This document shows positions 47,028 through 59,245 of a stretch of 64,000 bases of DNA, in pieces. Position 1 is the stretch's first letter. The number at the start of each line of letters is the position of its first letter. The notes under the pieces were generated by a model. That model made no database searches. It was not told where the DNA came from and was given only the letters and a program-made list of their open reading frames with translations. The stretch is taken from positions 197,745,807-197,809,806 of the forward strand of contig NC_073745.1 of the NCBI RefSeq assembly GCF_029784135.1, given 5' to 3'. A program made the position numbers and the translations under genes. Source of the stretch: Toxorhynchites rutilus septentrionalis (lineage: Eukaryota > Arthropoda > Insecta > Diptera > Culicidae).

Positions 47028-49077
47028 AAATAATTATATTTTACTCAAACATAATTGCATGCACTGTTACTGTTCATTTAGCATAGAAAACTCCGTCTGA
47101 AAGGCACATTGAATCCTCTACTAAAATCTTATGTTCACAGACAACGTGAATTAAAAAAAAGAAGCGATTAATACGAAATCAAAATAGTGATTGCTACAAT
47201 CAAAATTGAAACCAATCCAGCTTTACTACGTATATAGACAAAAACATACGTTATAAAAATAAGTTCGTTGTAGGGTTTTGACTATTCAATCATCCATCAG
47301 AGGCGACGCGTGACCAAGTCTGTTTCCTGTTCAATCAACAATGGGATGTGTGTTTTCTTTCGTTTCCATCGGATTCGTCCAGTAGAAAGATTTGAACCTC
47401 CAATGTCATTTTAACGCATTAGTAGTAGTGACCGCTTCATGCATAGCTGACTGCGTTTGATCTGTCGCGCTTGAAGATACAGAAAAGTGTTTGAAGGATG
47501 GCGGATTCAGATGAAAGGTTTGAACACGGTAGTCAATACTGTTTATTTCGTAGTGTTGTGTTGCGTGCGGGCTGTGTGGTGTAGTCAAGTGTAGCCATCA
47601 GATTACATTTTTCACGATGGAGAAGTTTCACCCAAACAGAAAAGAAAAGAAGAATATTCGAGATAATATGAAAATTACAAATAAATTGCCTTCGATAATC
47701 TCTCATCCATTCTACAAATGTGAAATAATAAAAAAATATTTTTTTAATTTTTTTTTCTGAGTTTATCTACCTGTCATATGAACAGTTTGAACAGGTGGAC
47801 GAAACGCTACTGCTATCCATACGTCTCTTTTGAGATGTTAATAATCCTCTAACACATTCCTACATGTTTATACGGATCCAGGATTCTTTACACCGCATCG
47901 ATGTTTGAATTCGCCACATTAAAACGAATGTGGACTTAATGTGTTGCGGTTTATCTACGCGACTAAATTTGCAGTTCTTAGTATCAATTAAAAATGTAAA
48001 TTTTCTCGAGAAATTTGAACAAAAATGGTACAATTCGAACCAGTGATGTTCGAAAGCGTTAGGGCTGAAAGATACAGCGAATTGCAAATACGTTTTCAGT
48101 GTTCTGATGGTGTCATGGATAAAGAAAGTGCGATTGAGTGCGTTCTCTATTGTGCTGCCGTAGCCAGAGATGCCAATCTTCCTGATTTTTCAGGGTTTCG
48201 CAGACTTTTTGGCACACTGTCTGATGTTCTGACGAACAGTGAACGAACACTTGACACGAAAAACATATTGAAAGGGCCTATTAAAAAGATAATAAATAAG
48301 AAATATTTTTTTAAATATCTCGAGAATGGCTGAATTTAGAAGGAGATTAATAATGAGCTTTTTGTTTTACATCACATCAGGATTCAAAATTTGTGGCTAA
48401 AAATGATTGTTAACATACAAAAATTGGAAGATCGATGTTCCACAAAGTTCGTCAAAAATAGTTTTACCATTTTGGACTTAATTTTTAAATTTTCTACATT
48501 ATTTCTATTCTATATGACAAAATTGAAAAAAAAAATTAAAAATACATATTTTAGATATTGCAAATTGATTTTTTTTGTAAATAAAAAGAAGAGTAATGAT
48601 AATTTTTTTTCAGGGTATATTTTATTCACGTTTAAACATCAATAATCTATAACTTTTTCTAAGACACTATTTCGGTACGACTCATAGTTTTTGAGATATA
48701 AATTATCAAAGATTTGTCTTACTAAAATCGATACGCCCTTTTCAAAAGTCATACTTGAGTCATAAAATTCCCAATTGCTGCGGAAACTCATATTTCCTCC
48801 GAATCATACGGAATATAAACTAGAATTCGAATCAAAATACTCATGTTTTGTCATTTGTCGATTTCATTTCGAATTGCTCTTTTGTTTGCCCAAAAGAAAA
48901 ATTGACGAATTTTTTTTTTTCGAGATGTCAATAGATCTCGATAGTTTTATGCAATTTAAAGACATCTGGCATGAGGTCCCCCATACATATTCCGGATTGG
49001 TTATTCCGACGGAACTGGACCTTTTCGTTGAACAAATGTTGAGATGTATCAAACTAAGCGTAAATTTTAACTGTGAT
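47028..49077. other. unassigned sequence
   Basis: A plus-strand ATG frame at 48025-48333 has 102 codons (starts MVQFEPVMFESVRAERYSEL) but no recognised domain and no clear splice context. I do not call it a gene. Positions 48886-49060 belong to the ATTTGGCATCAAAAA repeat family. The rest is AT-rich. Confidence 0.35.
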
Positions 49078-49079
49078 TA

Positions 49080-50348
49080 AAGGGTGTGTCACATCAAATT
49101 GCATCACGGAAAAAACGCTGTAGAAATTCGACCAGTAGACCGATCCTTTTGAAAATTTTAGACAGTAAAATAAAAACTATTAAACAACTTTTGGCATTTT
49201 CTTTTTATTCATACTTCGAGCCCAAGCCCGTATGCTCGCACCTTCCTCTTTACCCCGTCCATAAGGTTCTGTACAATGTCAGGTTGTAGTTTTTTTGAAC
49301 AGAAATCCATTTTCTCTTGAAGTCCGCCTCCGATTTGACAACTTTTGGGTTCTTCCGGAGGGCCTGCTTCATAATCGCCCAATATTTCTCTATTGGGCGA
49401 AGCTCCGGCGCGAAGGTGACCCCGTTGGCTTCGTACCACTCCAACACGTCCTTTGAATAGTGGCACGAAGCGAGATCCGGCCAGAAGATGGTCGGGCCCT
49501 CGTGCTGCTTCAATAGTGGTAGTAAGCGCTTCTGTAGGTACTCCTTAACGTAAACTGCCCGTTTACCGTGCCGGTCATCACGAAGGGGGCGCTCCGCTTT
49601 CCGCAAGAGTAGATCGCTTGCCACACCATGTACTTCTTGGCAAACTTGGATAGTTTCTGCTTGCGAATCTCCTCCGGAACGCTGAATTTGTCCTCTGCGG
49701 AGAAGAACAACAGGCCCGGCAGCTGACGAAAGTCCGCTTTGACGTAGGTTTCGTCGTCCATTACCAGGCAATGCGGCTTCGTCAGCATTTCGGTGTACAG
49801 CTTCCGGGCTCCCGTCTTCCCCACCATGTTTTGCCTTTCGTCGCGGTTAGGAGCCTTCTGAACCTTGTATGTACGCAGGCCCTCCCGCTGCTTGGTCCGC
49901 TGGACGAATGAACTTGACAAATTCAGCTTATTGGCGACATCCCGGACCGAACTTTACGGATCACGTCTAAACTGCTTAACTACGCGCTTGTGATCTTTTT
50001 CACTGACGGAGCATCCATTTTTGCCGTTCTTCACCTTCCGGTCGATGGTTAGGTTCTCGAAGTATCGTTTTAGTACTCTGCTGACCGTGGATTGGATGAT
50101 TCCCAGCATCTTACCGATGTCCCGATGTGACAACTCCGGATTCTCGAAATGAGTGCACAGGATTAATTCACGACGCTCTTTTTCGTTCGACGACATTTTT
50201 CCAAATTTACGAAAAATTGACAGTGAAGCATGGCCAACGTGATCTATACACTCTTATCTGATTATAAGCGAAAGCTGAAGATATAATTCCTAAAAATTAA
50301 ATTTCTACAGCGTTTTTTCCGTGATGCAATTTGATGTGACACACCCTT
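49080..50348 (-). mobile_element. DD37E (ITmD37E-like) transposon, complete ends, inactive
   Basis: 49-bp terminal inverted repeats (49080-49128 and 50300-50348) begin AAGGGTGTGTCACATCAAAT and are bordered by TA at 49078-49079 and 50349-50350, as in the IS630-Tc1-mariner superfamily. The length is 1,269 bp. One transposase gene runs on the minus strand with several lesions. The TIRs are identical over their length, which suggests a fairly young insertion. Confidence 0.93.
49250..50196 (-). pseudogene. DD37E transposase with nonsense, frameshift and 27-bp deletion
   Basis: It starts at the ATG at 50196 (MSSNEKERRELI). An N-terminal helix-turn-helix (LSHRDIGKMLGIIQSTVSRV) and basic linker lead to an in-frame TAA at 49954-49956. 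The same frame continues with KLNLSSSFVQRTKQREGLR and MDDETYVKADF (first catalytic Asp). Near 49550 a single-base loss shifts the frame, after which VYVKEYLQKRLLPLLKQ and FWPDLASCHYS (second Asp) follow. Between that Asp and the Glu of LRPIEKYW only 28 residues remain, where the element at 59246 has 37. Nine residues (the Asn-Pro-Pro-Asn-Cys-Pro loop) are missing in frame near 49405. The stop is at about 49250. Confidence 0.92.
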
Positions 50349-50350
50349 TA

Positions 50351-53029
50351 TTGTATTGAAATGTCTGGTCACATTCTACCTGCTATCTGCACTTGTCCCA
50401 AACCGGGTAAATAGGGTTACTTCTAGTGTATCTAGTGTGTTACTTCTAGTAATCGCTTCTCAAATTCATCTTACTCGTAGCGAAGTTTGGTTTACGAATA
50501 AGATACATATGAAAATATAAGAAAGGCACTTATCGTTCATATGCTTCTCAATATCATGTATATATTTAAAAATTGGCTTGACATGACTTAATTGTTATAT
50601 AACTATTCTAAACGAACTTATTTATTTTCCGATAGATTGATCCAGTAGCTACGTATTTCCTTTGGCAAATCTTTCAGTGATTTTTGAATGCCATGCTAAG
50701 GTTTTGAAACTTCCTTCACATCGTCATTCAACAAGACTACATTTCCTGTACTGCCAAATGCACGAGTTTTGTTCCGTTACAGAAAATCCCCAAAACCAAG
50801 AATTAATTTCGAATCTTCGCTCACGTCAAATTTTGTCGTAGCAAATTGCTTTGTATCGACAGTTCTTCAAAATGGACCTTCCATTTTGGGAGTTTGTTTT
50901 CTTGACACATACGTTTTCCGCTATCCGGCTAGAAGAACCAGGTCACTTCGAACCAGAACAAGGCATACCAGGCATCAGGCATCGAGTATCGGACCAGAAC
51001 GACAGGTTGTCAAGCTTCTTGACAAGGGTGCCAATGAAATTTACCATCTCGATTTTTCATACGGGACTTCCTGTGAAATGTTGATTTCCACGATAAAAGA
51101 CCCTATGTAAAATTTTAGTTCAATCGGACTTCATTTTCAAGTGACGAAGACGTCAAAGTTTGAGTTTTTTGAATCCGAAAAATCACTCAAGGGTACATGA
51201 AATCAAGGTTTTTGTAAAAAAATGAAATCGCGATTTCATGCACTCCCCCATCTGATGATTTTTCGGTTTTCAAAAAAGTTAAATTATGACGTCTGCGACA
51301 CTTGAAAATGAAGTCCGATTGAACTAAAATTTTGCATAGAGCATTTTATCGCGCAAATCAACTTTTTGTAGTAAGTCTCGTATCAAATACAACGCGTTTG
51401 CTTTTTCGACACAGACAATTTAGAAGAAACGTCAGAGTCTAGTGCACCGCTCCTAATGACGCAACGCGTCAGTATAGGCTGATATATGGAAACTCTCATA
51501 TTCAAAATGACCGTCAAAGCATTAGTGGCATTATGATCCCAACTTTATGTCCATTCATCGCTAGGAAATCAATCAACTTTGTTAGTTTCTTTGCGTGAGC
51601 TTAGAGGTATTCGAGAATTCGTCGCTAATCGACATCTCAAATTGTTAAAAAAAACTAGAAGTTGGTTATATCTGTGATATAACCGCAAGGTGGACGTAGG
51701 ACTACCGTTGTCTTAGCATTCAATAAGTAAGAAAAACACAAAAGCACAAAAGACATTGAATAGTTACCGTTAAGCATTACGCATAGTTTGAAAATTTTGT
51801 TGGGAAATTTAGATTTGTTTTTTTACCTCGCCTTGCTATTTGCTTTTGTTCGTTTTCTACAAGCCTGTATGTGCATTACTTATCAGTCTACACTCGTATG
51901 TTATTGAAAAATCCTTCTACGCATATCGTCGAATTTCTACAATGAGTAAAATATTATACAAAATGTTTGAAAGTATGGCTGTGCCCAATCCCAATCGATT
52001 TTTCAAATGTATGCGAAAAGGAATCCATTTGTTCCGACGGATTTCCAGGACCTCTACACGCAGTGGCAACATAGGGACTGATGCTTTTGGTTGCGATTGC
52101 ATCACGGGACACCCAATAATGTTTTCAAATGTATGCGAAAACGAATCCATTCGCTCTAGTCTCTAGTCTTTTAAAAGACCCTTGGAAAACTTTCCCACTC
52201 GTTCACCTCCATTGCCCTGAGAAAGGCACTCGATCCCTCGCCGTCCAGCTCGCCCAGCTGTCGAGTCGGTGTCCTCACGAAGAACGCGAGCGCATTTGCA
52301 AGCGAGTAAAAGAAATCACAGCCTGCATGTATTTGCGATAACGGTTTCTCCAGTTGCTTTGATTGTGCGTCCGTGTTCGGAAACACATTCCGATCACCAC
52401 AGAAGCAATCATCATCAAACTATCTTCTCTTAGATTGTTATCATTTCAATAGCTTGTTTTCAAAGCAATTTCAAAGCTATTGAAACAAGTTTTCGGGTCA
52501 ATAATTAACAATCCTATAATTCGTGGACATTTTGTCTTTCGAATGAAATGATTATCATACCACTCCGTTCAGTCGGAAAAGAGGTCTTAACGTTCAAAAC
52601 CTTGCAGTCCAGCGTCACCCTCTCATTTTCGAAACTTTGAACTTACAACCGGTACAGAAACGACAGACGTAATCCTATGTCAACATCGAGATGGCCATTT
52701 TCTTTGGGGCCCTAAATCATACATTTTACCTTGTATTACGAAAAAACGATTCCCAGAGAGTCGATTTTTGACAAAAAATTCGAGATAACATTAAATTTCT
52801 ACGTTTTATGCAATTTGAACACATTTGGTATCAATTTTTTTTCAAAACCCCGATTTCCCTTAGGAGATTTTGTAGGGTCCAATAATCAAAACTTTGAGCG
52901 CTTTGAGGCACCCCTGGCAAAGAACAGCTACGAAAAATCACGGAAGACCTTGAGAAAATCAATATAAAACGAATTGAAAAAAAACTATTGATGGGTTATA
53001 GTTGTGATATAACCGCAAGATTGACGTAA
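50351..53029. other. unassigned sequence with dispersed repeats
   Basis: Positions 51020-51370 and 52690-52965 are copies of the ATTTGGCATCAAAAA / TTCGATTGAGCT family. A segment with GTGATATAACCGCAAG occurs at about 51675 and again at 53007. A GC-rich island (52195-52330) has no recognised product. Two 25-nt near-copies (TTTCAAATGTATGCGAAAA) lie at about 52002 and 52125. Confidence 0.4.
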
Positions 53030-53046
53030 GACCATCGTTAGCTTAG

Positions 53047-53306
53047 TGGGGTACAGACTAGGGAGCGTTGCTGATTAATGGTCAGCTGCATCCCAATAGG
53101 AAGTAACCCGTGTCGGGCACACGTATAGAGCATCGAAGACTGCAACATACCAATTATGAGAACACTTGTAATACTAACCTCGAGCCAACCGCGAGTAATC
53201 GGTTACATATTACTAACATAGTTGTAAGACAAAAATTGTCAAAATATTGGACTCCCGGCCCCGTCAGGCTAACGCCACATGTGCCTTAATAAAAAATATA
53301 TTTTGG
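53047..53306 (+). mobile_element. 5'-truncated retroposon, second copy (260 bp)
   Basis: Matches the 3' part of the insert at 41221-41621. It is flanked by a 17-nt duplication, GAC(C/T)ATCGTTAGCTTAG, at 53030-53046 and 53307-53323 with one mismatch. Its 5' end lies at a different point from the first copy, as expected of target-primed reverse transcription. Non-coding 3' sequence only. Confidence 0.88.
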
Positions 53307-53534
53307 GACTATCGTTAGCTTAGTAATAATTTGTTCGAAGCTGCGTCTAAATCAATTCTCAATTAATGGATGAACGGATATTTTAGAACATTGCTGAAAG
53401 TACTTCTTGTCAGTGTGTGAGTGGAAAAATATGTCGCAATAACGTAATTGATATCTCACATTCATGCGACGTGACATGTTGCATCATGATCGCTACATTA
53501 CTGGCTCTTTCTACATTTACCCATTTACCCATTA

Positions 53535-53988
53535 CAGGTAAACTTCGATATAACGTACATTTCACTTTCAAAATTTTACGTAGTATCGAATTGTACGTTA
53601 TATCGAAGCGAAGCAAAGTACTCACAAACGTAGTCTATAATACATTATTGTGTTGCTGTTTTAGTAAAGTTAATGAATAACTTCAATCAGAAGACGAAGC
53701 TAGCCTTTCTCATGATGTTTTCCTTCGTACTGTTGATTAAAGCTTGATTCATTTAGAATCCGGAATCACAAAACCAGCTGTATTTCGGGATTTATTGAAG
53801 GTACAAAACCTGTTTTAGCATGACAATATAGGTAATTCATTGTTCTATCAGAAAAAAAATATTGAAAAAAAATTTCCTTTACACTTTGGAAATGTGTACG
53901 TTATATCGAGGTAAAATGTACGTTATATCGAGTGACGTTATATCGAGGGTACGTTATAATGAGGGTACGTTATATCGAAGTTTCCCTG
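53535..53988. mobile_element. pogo/Tigger-like MITE, 454 bp
   Basis: TA at 53533-53534 and 53989-53990 borders terminal repeats that read inward CAGGTAAACTTCGATATAAC on the left and CAGGGAAACTTCGATATAAC from the right. CAG termini with a cytosine/CGATATAACG core are typical of pogo-type elements. Near the right end the ACGTTATATCGAG motif is repeated five times between about 53889 and 53980. No transposase is present. Confidence 0.82.
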
Positions 53989-53990
53989 TA

Positions 53991-55167
53991 CTCGTTATTG
54001 GCGTTACAGGGTAGGTAAGTATACAAATGGGCAAAAAAAATGTCTCGAATTTTATTTATTCTTAACCGTTCGTGGATTAGGGAATCGTAATGTATAGTGT
54101 ATAAAATAAATTTTAGAAAACTTCCGACTCCATTGATATGCAAATCATTAGAATTCGTCCGTAGCGAGAATAGTTATTAACGTTTACTTTATTTCATAAA
54201 AACGTGACATGTTTCTTGATTTGTCAGCCTTCCTGAAAGGCGTAGTCCTACGTCAAAACGGTTACAATTATTTTTGACAATGAACGTAATGTTTCCTGCC
54301 AACGTTAGTTTGGGTGTAAGGAAGAAACTCAAAAGAAGAGTAGTTAATCAATGAATTTTGATGCAGAATTTAAGATGTGGAAATATAGAATCTGATTATA
54401 GATTTAGAAGAAGTAAGAGAAATACTCGTCCTACAAGTGAGTTTTGAAATGCATACATATCCACGAATTCCTGTCATTTTTGTCTTTGCTGGAATATATT
54501 TTTATTATACATTTGTATATCATATTTTTCTGGTCGTAAATTGTTTCGGGTCCCACGTCAAAGATATGCAATCCAATGAATCAAAAAGTTATGAATTTTA
54601 CCAAAATGTGGCAACTCATCAATCTCGTTACGTTGTTCAACAGTGTTGTTTCCTCTCTTCTTCTAGCGGATTTGAAACATGATGCGGCAAAAATTATTTC
54701 GCCGCCAATTCCAACTTAATTCGATCGACAAATTTCGCACACCCTTTTCTCCGCAACAAACATTTGTGCAGTCATTCTCGTTGATCCGCTTATTGGCTGG
54801 TTGTTTTGATTTACCACAATACCCGCCACTGGCTTCCGAGAGCTTTTGGCCTTGTTGTTGTTGGTAGGGGTGGTGTTGCACAAAATACGCAATCCGGAGA
54901 GCTGCGATAATGCGAACATAGAGGAAATGAAGCCTGACTCAACGCGCGATTCAACAAATCGGGTTGTTTTCGCATCTGGCCATTTCTCCTTTGAAGCGTG
55001 AATCGAGTTGATATCGATTTTATCAGTGACACAACCCAAGAATTGGGGGGTCGCGGATAACTGGGTGAAACTTTTATCACCAGCTTTTCTAGCGCAGAAA
55101 GAAAAATGACTGTCGCATATCTTCGCAGCGTGAGCTAATTTGTATTTCTGTTTGTTTGTCTTTGCAG
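53991..55167. other. probable intron upstream of the exon
   Basis: No other exon found. A long minus-strand frame at 54716-55210 overlaps the exon and shows no known domain, so I treat it as chance. A strong donor-like GGTAAGTAT sits at 54013 without a convincing acceptor before it. Confidence 0.4.
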
Positions 55168-55356
55168 CGATATCACGGGAGGAGAGTGACGACAGCACAC
55201 AGCACAACAACCACCATCATCTACATCATCACCACCACCACGGACATAGTCACAATCGTGGCGGCAAAGTGCCCTTCAATGGTTACACATCCGAGGAGTA
55301 TTTGGACCGGCTGGAACCGAACGGTAACATCCCGGTCGACAAAACGTACAACAAAC
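55168..55356 (+). CDS. internal coding exon, histidine-rich, host gene unknown
   Basis: A strong acceptor (pyrimidine-rich stretch, TTTGTCTTTGCAG ending at 55167) and a strong donor (AAC then GTAAGT from 55357) bound 189 nt that are open in one frame and are phase 1 at both ends. The 63-codon exon encodes SREESDDSTQHN, a run of histidines (HHHLHHHHHHGHSH), and then a non-repetitive tail KVPFNGYTSEEYLDRLEPNG followed by NIPVDKTYNK. A symmetrical phase 1-1 exon is typical of extracellular or secreted proteins, and His-rich loops occur in zinc transporters and extracellular regions, but I do not recognise the protein. It is the best host-gene evidence in the window. The flanking exons must lie outside it or have been missed. 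Confidence 0.6.
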
Positions 55357-57684
55357 GTAAGTAGAAAAAATGCATAGCTATGATCAGTTTTCCAGAGTTT
55401 TGTTGGATGGAATTATTGAATGCGGAATGGGTATTGTGCGTTTCCATCATCATCATCGTGGGTGGAGGAAACGCATGGTACTTTTCCGAAACTAAAAATA
55501 TAAGAAAATATTCTAATATTCAGCCTTCAGTTGGTACCTCACCGAGTTTTCATCTTTGGACGCAGATGTATCGAATTGCTATCGAACCAAGTGACAGAAA
55601 GAGAGAAAGCCATCGATTTGCTTCTTCCACTCAATTGATTAAACCCCGAACGGCTCACTTTCTGTGTGTGAATGGGCAACCCTTGAATGAAAAGCTGAAC
55701 GGGCGGAGGAAGCCTTACAAATCGTGCGGAACGGCACAACCTTCTTTCAAAGGATAACATCAAATGACCATTGGTTCAGTCCTCTTTTTGAGAACTTTGT
55801 CAAGTGTTTTTATATTCTCCAGCCGTTTGTTATACAGCTAATGAATATGAAAGTTTACTTCCCCTCTTACGTTTTAGGATAAAAAAAAACGACGAAGAAA
55901 TGGCAGCCTCTAAAGGAGCTAAAGATTAGCACACGTTTCAGCAATCGCTAAGACAATGGGAAGCGAATTTAACTGCGTCATCTAAACATGGGTGATACGT
56001 GACGATAGCGTTTATTGTTGTTTCTCTAGCTCGACAGAAAATAAGAAACTAATGTTTTTACGCCAAATAATTTCGCTCGAATTGTGGTTTGCTGGTCTCA
56101 AGTCACAGAACTTCGCTGGATGTTTGATAGTGAATTGTCACTTGTCAAATTTTTGGTTTTTATGTAAAATTTCTGATTTTGACACTTCGGAAACGACGAA
56201 AAGAAAATTTTGTTAGTGTTTCGCCTAGAATTAGATGTTTGGATAGCAGTATTTTTGTTGAAAGTCCACCCAAATATCTTTTATTTGTTGTTAAGAGATC
56301 GGAAAGCAAAAAAAAAACGGATCAGAATCAGCCACGTTTAAAAAAGAATTGAACGTTTGGAAAAGCCAAGACAAATATTACAACCAGTCTGATGGTATCA
56401 TTTGATTACTAAGCGCAGATGAGTACCTCTTTCGAAATTATTAAGCAAATTATTGAAGCAGCTTTTTTCCTATTAAGTGTACCAGAATCAGCATTTGCAG
56501 GAAAACGGCTGCAATATAACGAGAGACACGATAAATTTGTTTTGCATCTTAACAATGCTCGATTTCATGTTTCAAAAAAAAAATTAATATGCATGTGTAA
56601 GTGGTGAAACTGGAAACTCTCCTTAATCGACGAATTCTATATTTTTCACATTTCAGGAAAAGTTGAGCCAAGTTTAAAACCCCTTGTTTGATACTCATTT
56701 CTACTCCGATGCAACAACACATTTTCTCTTACAATGCTATGTTACTTTCTAAGAAATTATAAACATTAACTTTGAGCTTCATTATGGCATTAATTCGCAC
56801 CTCCAAAGTCAAATAGCAATATATTGGCATTTTTAGTGTTTGTAATATCAGTAAATATTGTAAATGAGTCGAAAATAATGGAATTTCAATCACCACAATT
56901 CAGACTACTAATACCGAGTAGAAGTCCTATATTATCATCAATGCTATAAATACGTTTGTGAAAATGCTTGTAAGCATTTTGTGGTACGGTGGTTAGTATG
57001 GTTGCTATATGCGCATAATAAGGTTTTGTTAAGTTTCAATTGATCCAATTTTCATGAATGTTTATTATTTCAGAACAGAATTGGCAGAGTTTCTGGTTCG
57101 TTTCTGATCAAGCAGTTTCTATATTTCATATGCTTCTCATTGTGAACGATATTCCGTAAATACAACTGCCAACCAAACCTGTTATAATCTTAACATTCAT
57201 GAGGATTTATGGGTTATGAAAATGTCTATGCTTTTTTTTTCTTGTTTTTGTTTTGTTCTGTACACCGACTGAATCGATGGCCTGTGTCTTATCTAAATGA
57301 ACAGAACCAAAATTACTTGACGTTTCTTTGGTACCCTGAATAAGAACAAATGATGCTTTTTGAGAGCTCCCATCACAAGTGACTTTTTCAGATAGCTCTA
57401 AATAAGCATTAGTATTAGCTTTGGCAGCTTTGGAGAAACACGCCTTTTCGCCTTTTTAGCATTATATACGCCCTATATGAGCATATCGTGCATAGCAAGC
57501 ATTTATTCAATGTTCTGTATAGGGGGATATAGTGTTGATTCAGGACTATTGATCTGTTATTAGTGCTTTCGATTTTTATGGTCCTTCTAATTCTACTTCC
57601 TTTGGACAGACTTAGCATCATAATTGAGGAATATTGTTATAGGTCGTCATTCTAGATGGTTTTGTAGATGTTTCGGTCGAAAAT
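55357..57684. other. probable intron, unassigned
   Basis: Begins with the GTAAGT donor. Nothing else is recognisable. Several short frames (55380-55757, 56419-56607) have no domain and no matching splice signals. Confidence 0.4.
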
Positions 57685-57795
57685 TGATGTTTTGTTATCC
57701 CATTGCTTAGTTTATGTACTCTGATGAGCATTTTCAGCTGTGACAAAGACGGATTTGATCGCGGACATTTTTATCATTTCGATACATATGGTAAA
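57685..57795 (-). mobile_element. degraded SINE 3' fragment
   Basis: TATCCCATTG...CTGATGAGCATTTTCAGCTG and the following GACGGATTTGATCGCGGACA match, with substitutions, the tail region of the SINE at 2303-2787 (TATCCCATTT...CTCATTAGCATTTTAGCTG, then the GCCGAATTTTAATCG segment). No promoter boxes were found, so it is a partial copy. Confidence 0.5.
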
Positions 57796-57839
57796 TGAAA
57801 CAATATCACTTTTTTGTAAGAGTATTCCTCCACAGTTCA

Positions 57840-57935
57840 GCATGATCGCGCATGACTGATGACTAATGACTTATGACTGATTACTGATTCCAGATTAATG
57901 ATTACTGATTGATTACTGACTCCTGATGACTGATG
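57840..57935 (+). repeat. short minisatellite of ATGACTG/ATTACTG units
   Basis: About ten imperfect 7-nt units such as ATGACTG, ATGACTA, ATTACTG run without interruption. Confidence 0.8.
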
Positions 57936-58519
57936 TTTGCTTTATTTTTTATCCACTTTAGAATCCCATTTTGTACAGCTTTAACAAAAATATGAATACA
58001 ATTTTTTTATTTATTTTTTTTTTTGTTAAAAAAATCAGCATTATGGATATAAATAGGTCGATGGCACCTCGGAAAATAGGTATGGGTTTTTTTTTCAGAT
58101 AACTAATTTAATTTGAAGGTAGTTTTAGTCCGAGTTTTCGAATATACCCCCCTTTAAATTTGTAATCTCTGTATCACTTGACAGTTTTGCAATCTTTTTA
58201 CAAACCAATGACGGGTATTTACTGTCCATGTTTGTATAGGAGACGTAAACGACAAAATGAACAAAATCGACTTTTTCACTGTTCCGCATTCTACACAATG
58301 TAATACGAAGAAACATTTTTTGTCCGAAAGCATTTGAGCAATTTTGAAAAAAAAAGGTTTTTGAAAAATCACTGTAAAAAATCAGTGATCAGTAAGTGAT
58401 CAAATTTTGTACGCATAACAGACGTAGTTCCATACAGCATTAATACTTCGCTCGAAAATCAACAATCCCCAGTATTATGTGCTATAAACTAAATCTACAT
58501 TTGAATCACATTTTTTGCA

Positions 58520-58688
58520 TCGTGGAGGCGATCTGGCGTAGTGGTAACATCCATGCCTCTCACGCTAAAGGTCACGAGTCCAATTCTCACTCCCAACATT
58601 CTTCCAAAAATGGAAGCAAAAAGTGACGAACCAGCCAAATGAGTTGAAAATCACTATAATACAGATAAAAAAAATAAAAAAAATAAAA
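58520..58688 (+). mobile_element. tRNA-derived SINE, short
   Basis: The head carries an A-box-like TGGCGTAGTGG (58534-58544), a GCCTCTCACGC segment like a tRNA anticodon arm and a weak B box GAGTCCAATTC (58576-58586). The tail is AAATAAAAAAAATAAAAA. ACATTTTTTGCA borders it at 58508-58519 and 58689-58700 as a 12-nt target duplication. Not a working tRNA gene. Confidence 0.82.
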
Positions 58689-58700
58689 ACATTTTTTGCA

Positions 58701-59243
58701 GAGTTCAAACATGACTTTCATAGTTACTTTTCTCTGTTCATTGCACTGCAATGAACGTAGAGAAGCAATTTCGTTTTTTATGTTTTTTTAAATTTCTGCA
58801 TTTGAATTTTCAAGTAGATGATGAAACAATCAAATCAATAGTAGAATATATATTATATTGGTTCTTAGCATTATCACTCATAAAATTCGACATCGAAAAA
58901 GTAAAAAAATAGACTTTAAATAACATTTTCATTTTCATTTCATTTTCAACATCATCTTTTAGTTGTTTTTTGTCAATATCTTCAATTTCTTTATGTGATG
59001 GCTAGTTTATTGGAATTTCTTCCAAACCTATTTGATTTTATCCCACAGCAACTGAGACTATCGACGGAGACGTTTTGACTATTATCGGAAAGGTAAATGC
59101 TAACACTACAGACAAAGCAACCTGGTGATTACGTCAAGTGATCGATAACGATCGGTTGTCCGCATAAATAGCCGCAAGTGTTTTCCAAATGAAAAAAAAA
59201 GTTTTAATCCACAAAATCTCCTAGACTCTCTTTTTGCCGATAA
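58701..59243. other. unassigned spacer
   Basis: AT-rich, no gene or named repeat seen. Confidence 0.4.
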
Positions 59244-59245
59244 TA

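Noticed and set aside
48025..48333. 102-codon frame with ATG start as a gene
   Set aside because: No domain recognised, no splice or promoter context, and similar lengths occur by chance in this window; a protein search would be needed to revive it.
54716..55210. 164-codon minus-strand frame overlapping the histidine-rich exon
   Set aside because: No domain, starts within the exon on the other strand, and the plus-strand exon has much stronger splice signals.
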